A stretch of 54,085 bases of DNA from Massilia sp. Root335 (GTDB lineage Bacteria > Pseudomonadota > Gammaproteobacteria > Burkholderiales > Burkholderiaceae_D), in assembly GCF_001425685.1 (NCBI RefSeq), contig NZ_LMCY01000028.1, positions 257 through 54,341 on the forward strand, read 5' to 3'. The notes beneath the pieces are model-generated. The model made no database searches, was not told the DNA's origin, and worked only from the letters and a program-made list of their open reading frames with translations. Positions 49,869 to 54,085 of the stretch are shown here, in pieces. Every line of letters begins with the position of its first letter. Position 1 is the stretch's first letter. Both the position numbers and the translations under genes were made by a program.

Positions 49869-50657
49869 ATGTCTGAACAAAACCAAGCATTCGTCTACGC
49901 GACGTACCCGGACCTCGCCGACAAGCGGGTCGTGATCACCGGCGGCGGCAGCGGCATCGGCAGCGAACTGACGACGGCGTTCGCCGGCCAGGGCGCCCGC
50001 GTGTACTTCCTCGACATCGCCGAGGAAGCGTCGCGCACGCTGGAAGCCGCGCTGGCGAACTCGCGCCACGCGCCCAGATTCATCAAGTGCGACCTGACCA
50101 ATATCGACGAGCTGAAGGCCACCTTCGCCCGCATCGAGAAAGAGGCGGGCGGCGTCGACATCCTGCTCAACAACGCCGCCAACGACGACCGCCACGACAT
50201 CGAGAACGTGACGCCGGCGTACTGGGAAAGCCGCATGAACGTGAACCTGCGCCACCAGTACTTCTGCGCGCAGGCCGTGATCCCGGGCATGAAGGAGCGC
50301 AAGTACGGCGTGCTGCTGAACTTCGGTTCGATCTCCTGGCACCTGCCGCACACCCAGCTGGGCCTGTACATGATGGCGAAGGCCGCCATCGAAGGCATGA
50401 CCCGCAGCCAGGCGCGCGAATTCGGCCCGCACGGCATCCGCGCCAACACGGTGGTGCCGGGCGCCGTCGTGACGCCGCGCCAGAAGGCGCTGTGGCACAA
50501 CCCGGACGAAGAGGCCCGCATCCTGGCCGGCCAGTGCATCCCCGAGCGCGTGGAAATGGAAGACGTGGCCGCGCTGGCGCTGTTCCTGGCATCGAACAAC
50601 GCGCGCCACATCAGCGGCCGCGAATACTTCGTCGACGCGGGCTGGTACGGCGCATGA
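49869..50657 (+). CDS. xylB: D-xylose 1-dehydrogenase (SDR family)
   Basis: A 262-aa short-chain dehydrogenase. The cofactor loop is VVITGGGSGIGSE (residues 22-34), NNAAN follows near 101, and the catalytic set is Ser154, Tyr167 and Lys171 (GSISWHLP ... LYMMAKAA). It oxidises D-xylose to xylonolactone in the Weimberg pathway; SDRs of this subgroup are known as NAD-dependent xylose dehydrogenases in Caulobacter. The stop overlaps the xylC start as ATGA. A sugar other than xylose cannot be ruled out by sequence alone. Confidence 0.85.
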   Translation: MSEQNQAFVYATYPDLADKRVVITGGGSGIGSELTTAFAGQGARVYFLDIAEEASRTLEAALANSRHAPRFIKCDLTNIDELKATFARIEKEAGGVDILLNNAANDDRHDIENVTPAYWESRMNVNLRHQYFCAQAVIPGMKERKYGVLLNFGSISWHLPHTQLGLYMMAKAAIEGMTRSQAREFGPHGIRANTVVPGAVVTPRQKALWHNPDEEARILAGQCIPERVEMEDVAALALFLASNNARHISGREYFVDAGWYGA

Positions 50658-51535
50658 GCGGCATCGCCACCGTACCCACGCCGCTGTGGGAAGTCGAGGC
50701 CACGCTGGGCGAGGGCGTCCTGTGGGATGCCGACCACCAGCTGGTCTGGTTCGTCGACATCAAGGGCCGCCGCCTGCACTGCTGCGCGCCGGACGGCAGC
50801 GCGCGCCGCAGCTGGGCGGCGCCCGGCCAGGTGAGCTTCGTCGTGCGCGCCGACGACGGCGGCCTCGTGGTCTCGCTCGAGGACGGTCTGTACCGCTTCA
50901 TCGAAACGAGCGGCGAATTCGTCCCGTTCGCGAAGGTCGAGGCCGACGTGCCCGGCAACCGCTTCAACGACGGCCACGTGGACGCGCAGGGGCGCCTGTG
51001 GTTCGGTTCGATGGACGACGGCGAGGCCGAGCCGACCGGCGTGCTGTACCGCTTCGACGGCAAGCACGTCGTGCGCATGGACGACGGCTACATCATCACC
51101 AACGGCCCGGCCGTGAGCCCGGACGGGCGCACGCTGTATCACACCGACACGCTGGACAAACGGGTGTATGCTTTCGATCTCGCGCTTGATGGCAGCCTGT
51201 CGAACAAGCGCCTGTTCGCGGACATCACGGACGGCGGCCATCCGGACGGGATGGCGGTCGACGCCGACGGCCACGTATGGATCGCGGTGTTCGGCGGCTG
51301 GCGCATCGAGCGCCGCGACGCCGCCGGCCGCAAGGTCGGGGAAGTGCGCTTCCCGTGCTCGAACATCACCAAGCTGGCCTTCGCCGGCGACGACCTGCGC
51401 ACCGTGTACGCGACGTCGGCGCGCAAGGGCCTGTCGGCCGAGGCACTGGCCCAGCAGCCGCTCGCGGGCGCGCTGTTCACCTTCCGCGCCGAGACGGCCG
51501 GATTGCCGCACCACGTGCTGGCGCTGCAGGAGTAA
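50654..51535 (+). CDS. xylC: Xylonolactonase (SMP-30 family)
   Basis: A 293-aa six-bladed propeller of the SMP-30/gluconolactonase family. Metal ligands are Glu20 in ATLGEGVLW, Asn in NRFNDGHVDAQGRLWFG, Asn in ITNGPAVSPDG and Asp in GGHPDGMAVDADGHVW. It opens xylono-1,4-lactone to xylonate. It is coupled to xylB by the 4-nt overlap and precedes xylD by 6 nt. No signal peptide, so it acts in the cytoplasm. Confidence 0.87.
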   Translation: MSGIATVPTPLWEVEATLGEGVLWDADHQLVWFVDIKGRRLHCCAPDGSARRSWAAPGQVSFVVRADDGGLVVSLEDGLYRFIETSGEFVPFAKVEADVPGNRFNDGHVDAQGRLWFGSMDDGEAEPTGVLYRFDGKHVVRMDDGYIITNGPAVSPDGRTLYHTDTLDKRVYAFDLALDGSLSNKRLFADITDGGHPDGMAVDADGHVWIAVFGGWRIERRDAAGRKVGEVRFPCSNITKLAFAGDDLRTVYATSARKGLSAEALAQQPLAGALFTFRAETAGLPHHVLALQE

Positions 51536-51541
51536 TACGGA

Positions 51542-53326
51542 ATGACACAACAGAACAGCAAACCGAAGCGCTTCCGGTCGCAGGACTGGTTCGACAACGA
51601 GGAGCGCATCGACATGACGGCGCTGTACCTCGAGCGCTTCATGAACTACGGGATCACGCCCGAGGAACTCCGCTCCGGCAAGCCGATCATCGGCATCGCC
51701 CAGAGCGGCAGCGACATCTCGCCCTGCAACCGCATCCACCTCGACCTCGCCAAGCGCGTGCGCGACGGCATCCGCGACGCCGGCGGCATCCCGATGGAAT
51801 TCCCGCTGCACCCGATCTTCGAGAACTGCCGCCGCCCGACCGCGGCGCTGGACCGCAACCTCGCGTACCTGGGCCTGGTCGAGATCCTGCACGGCTACCC
51901 GATCGACGCCGTCGTGCTGACGACCGGCTGCGACAAGACGACGCCGGCCCAGCTGATGGCCGCCGCCACCGTCGACATCCCCGCCATCGTGCTGTCCGGC
52001 GGTCCGATGCTGGACGGCTGGTTCGAGGGTGAACTGGTCGGCTCCGGCGCCGCGATCTGGAAGGGCCGCCGCCGTCTGGCCGCGGGCGAGATCGACGAGA
52101 AAAAATTCATCGACATCGCGACCGCGTCGGCGCCATCCGCCGGCCACTGCAACACGATGGGCACGGCGTCGACGATGAACGCCGTCGCGGAAGCGCTGGG
52201 CATGTCGCTGACCGGCTGCTCGGCCATTCCGGCGCCGTACCGCGAGCGCGGCCAGATGGCATACGAAACGGGCAAGCGCATCGTCGGCATGGCGTTCGAA
52301 GACCTGCGCCCGTCGCAGATCCTCACGCGCGAGGCGTTCATCGACGCCATCGTCGTCAACGCCGCGATCGGCGGTTCCAGCAACGCCCAGCCGCACATCG
52401 TCGCGATGGCGCGCCACGCCGGCGTCGAGATCACGACCGAAGACTGGATGGAATACGGCTACGACGTGCCGCTGCTGCTGAACATGCAGCCGGCCGGCAA
52501 ATACCTCGGCGAGCGTTACCACCGCGCCGGCGGCACGCCCGCCATCATGTGGGAGCTGGAGCAGAAGGGCATGCTGCGCTCGCAGCGCCCGACCGTCACC
52601 GGCAGGACGATGGCCGAGAACCTCGTCGGCCGCGAGAGCATCGACCGCGAGATGATCTACCCGTTCGACGCGCCGCTGAAGGAAAAGGCCGGCTTCATGG
52701 TCCTCAAGGGCAACCTGTTCGACTTCGCGATCATGAAGACGAGCGTGATCTCGGAATCGTTCCGCCAGCGCTACCTGTCGGAACCGGGTTCGGAAAACGC
52801 GTTCGAATGCAAGGTCGTCGTGTTCGACGGTTCCGACGATTACCACCACCGCATCAACGATCCGGCCCTGAACATCGACGAGCGCACGATGCTCGTGATC
52901 CGCGGTTCCGGCCCGGTGGGCTGGCCCGGTTCGGCGGAAGTCGTCAACATGCAGCCGCCCGATGCGCTGATCAAGAAGGGCATCACGGCGCTGCCGACCT
53001 TGGGCGACGGCCGCCAGTCCGGCACGTCGGACAGCCCGTCGATCCTGAACGCGTCGCCGGAAAGCGCGGCGGGCGGCAACCTGGCGCTGCTGCGCACGGG
53101 CGACGTCGTGCGCGTGGATCTGAACACGGGCCGCTGCGACGTGCTGATCGCCGACGCCGAACTGGAAGCGCGCCGCAAGGACGCGCCGCCGGCGATCCCG
53201 CCGAACCAGACGCCGTGGCAGCAGATCTACCGCGCCACCGTCGGCCAGCTGCACACGGGCGCCTGCATGGAGCTCGCGCTGCCGTACCGCGGCGTCGGGC
53301 ACGACATGCCGCGGCATAACCACTGA
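51542..53326 (+). CDS. xylD: D-xylonate dehydratase (IlvD/Edd family)
   Basis: A 594-aa Fe-S dehydratase converting xylonate to 2-keto-3-deoxy-xylonate. The cluster cysteines are Cys62 (SDISPCNR), Cys130 (TTGCDKTTPA) and Cys203 (AGHCNTMG), placed as in the Caulobacter enzyme. GGSSNAQPH and DGRQSGTSDSPSILN are family signatures of the pentonate group. It is the last gene of the GH3-xylXBCD operon and is followed directly by a strong terminator. The aldehyde dehydrogenase that would complete the pathway (xylA) is absent from the window. Confidence 0.92.
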   Translation: MTQQNSKPKRFRSQDWFDNEERIDMTALYLERFMNYGITPEELRSGKPIIGIAQSGSDISPCNRIHLDLAKRVRDGIRDAGGIPMEFPLHPIFENCRRPTAALDRNLAYLGLVEILHGYPIDAVVLTTGCDKTTPAQLMAAATVDIPAIVLSGGPMLDGWFEGELVGSGAAIWKGRRRLAAGEIDEKKFIDIATASAPSAGHCNTMGTASTMNAVAEALGMSLTGCSAIPAPYRERGQMAYETGKRIVGMAFEDLRPSQILTREAFIDAIVVNAAIGGSSNAQPHIVAMARHAGVEITTEDWMEYGYDVPLLLNMQPAGKYLGERYHRAGGTPAIMWELEQKGMLRSQRPTVTGRTMAENLVGRESIDREMIYPFDAPLKEKAGFMVLKGNLFDFAIMKTSVISESFRQRYLSEPGSENAFECKVVVFDGSDDYHHRINDPALNIDERTMLVIRGSGPVGWPGSAEVVNMQPPDALIKKGITALPTLGDGRQSGTSDSPSILNASPESAAGGNLALLRTGDVVRVDLNTGRCDVLIADAELEARRKDAPPAIPPNQTPWQQIYRATVGQLHTGACMELALPYRGVGHDMPRHNH

Positions 53327-53343
53327 TCGTCCTGTTCAACACC

Positions 53344-53369
53344 AGGGCCCGTTCGCGGGCCCTTTTTTT
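53344..53369 (+). terminator. Rho-independent terminator of the xyl operon
   Basis: AGGGCCCG (53344-53351) and CGGGCCCT (53356-53363) form a perfect 8-bp stem closed by a TTCG tetraloop, followed by a run of seven T from 53363. It starts 18 nt after the xylD stop and ends 15 nt before the next start codon. Confidence 0.93.
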
Positions 53370-53384
53370 ATATCGGATATTCGC

Positions 53385-54085
53385 ATGCGCGCTTTCGCGA
53401 TTCGCATCTGCCGGCTCCTCGCGCTGACGCTGGCCAGCACCTGGATGGCCGCCGCCCACGCGGCGGCACCGATCCCCGCCGCATCCCTGCGCGCCACGGT
53501 CGCGCTGGACGACGGCTGGGAATTTATCAAGGGCGACGCGCCGGACGCGGTCGCGCCGGCGCCGGGCAGCTGGACCAAGATAACGCTGCCCCACACGTTC
53601 AACGCGGACGACGGCACGACGCCGCATCCGTACCGCGGGCCCGGCTGGTATCGGCGCACGATCGTGGCACCGGCCGCCAGGGCGGGGCGCGTGTACCTCG
53701 AATTCGACGGCGCCGCGCTGACGACCGACGTCTGGCTGAACGGCGCGCACATCGGCCGCCATGAAGGCGGGTTCGCGCGCTTCCGCTTCGACGTCACGGC
53801 GCACCTGAAGCCGGGCGCCAACGCCTTGTCGGTGCGGGTCGACAACGCCCGCCAGCCGGACGTGGCGCCGCTCGGCGGCGACTACACGCTGTACGGCGGG
53901 CTGTATCGCAGCGTGCGGCTCGTGACGACGTCCGACGTCCACATCGACATGCTGGATGCCGGCGGGCCGGGCGTCTATTTCAGCACGCCGGACGTGACGG
54001 ACAAGCAGGCCCGCCTGCACTGGCGCGCGCGCGTGGCCAACGAGCGCGCGCGGGCCGAGCGGGTGGTCGTGACGGCGCGCCTGCG
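53385..54085 (+). CDS. GH2 glycosidase (beta-galactosidase-like), N-terminal part
   Basis: The gene is cut by the right edge after 233 codons. A signal peptide covers about residues 1-27 (ends AAHAAA). The GH2 sugar-binding domain follows: VALDDGWEFIKGD, ITLPHTFNADDG, YRGPGWYRRT, VYLEFDGAALTTDVWLNGAHIGRHEGGFARFRFDVTAHLKPG and VAPLGGDYTLYGGLYRSVRL. GH2 enzymes with this start are beta-galactosidases, but also beta-glucuronidases or mannosidases; the catalytic domain is not visible. The ATG lies only 15 nt after the terminator tract and has a weak site (CGGA), so expression may depend on read-through or a hidden promoter in xylD. Confidence 0.85.
   Translation, partial: MRAFAIRICRLLALTLASTWMAAAHAAAPIPAASLRATVALDDGWEFIKGDAPDAVAPAPGSWTKITLPHTFNADDGTTPHPYRGPGWYRRTIVAPAARAGRVYLEFDGAALTTDVWLNGAHIGRHEGGFARFRFDVTAHLKPGANALSVRVDNARQPDVAPLGGDYTLYGGLYRSVRLVTTSDVHIDMLDAGGPGVYFSTPDVTDKQARLHWRARVANERARAERVVVTARL

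Noticed and set aside
46169..53323. Very long minus-strand open frames opposite the GH3-xyl operon (46169-49822 and 49895-53323)
   Set aside because: They lie in the antisense frames of clear GH3, FAH, SDR and IlvD genes, are full of Arg, Ala and His as expected of high-GC shadow frames, and have no domain or ribosome binding site.
1..54085. CRISPR arrays, tRNA or rRNA genes, insertion sequences or phage genes
   Set aside because: None seen: no short regularly spaced repeats, no cloverleaf with CCA-end context, no transposase or integrase motifs.

Overview
The window reads as one contiguous piece of a high-GC chromosome from a Gram-negative, free-living, polysaccharide-degrading bacterium. 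A DNA polymerase II gene, a dadA-dadX operon with a divergent Lrp-type regulator, CheV, Sec and Tat signal peptides and a 'TAnnnT'-type sigma-70 promoter set all fit a betaproteobacterium. The mix of xylan, galactan, beta-glucan and xyloglucan hydrolases suggests the Massilia/Telluria group of Oxalobacteraceae; that assignment is inference. I see no rRNA, tRNA, CRISPR array, insertion sequence, phage gene or integrase.

Layout. 1-1162: the start of a sodium/solute symporter and a GH53 endo-galactanase (minus strand). 1413-6722: housekeeping and small genes, including a di-iron DUF455 protein next to polB, a YciH/SUI1 protein and an ICMT-like methyltransferase. 6759-13306: an exported GH16 beta-glucanase behind a perfect 18-bp palindromic operator, a cytochrome c, an AraC regulator and a GH74 xyloglucanase lipoprotein. 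13398-16584: small metabolic and stress genes, ending with a SnoaL-like gene preceded by a strongly folded 138-nt leader. 16566-19581: dadX, dadA and the divergent lrp-type regulator. 19585-27208: an exported cyanophycinase-like peptidase, a MYG1 protein, an RTX/DUF4214 protein with a TTG start, CheV and a PAS-GGDEF-EAL protein. 27210-29632: a divergent MFS/LysR pair. 35290-39618: a second cyanophycinase-like protein, ArfB, a GH12 endoglucanase and a membrane diguanylate cyclase.

The functional core lies at 29629-35280 and 39753-53326. It looks like a complete glucuronoxylan programme: an SGNH esterase and GH115 alpha-glucuronidase (with glucarate dehydratase gudD divergent), then GH67 alpha-glucuronidase, GH10 xylanase and GH27 alpha-galactosidase, a LacI-family regulator, and an operon of a GH3 beta-xylosidase-like enzyme followed by xylX-xylB-xylC-xylD of the Weimberg pathway, closed by a strong terminator. 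Four similar LacI-type operator sequences (31069, 44677, 44765, 46148) sit at the promoters of these units, so the single LacI protein at 44802 probably controls the whole set. Both the pentose arm (XylBCDX) and the uronate arm (GudD) should lead to alpha-ketoglutarate semialdehyde; the enzyme that would finish both routes is not in the window. A GH2 beta-galactosidase-like gene is cut by the right edge.

The least expected element is the RNA leader at 16042-16179. It can form two alternative sets of hairpins, hides the ribosome binding site of the next gene in a stem, contains GGA motifs like those bound by CsrA, and could encode a 20-residue peptide.
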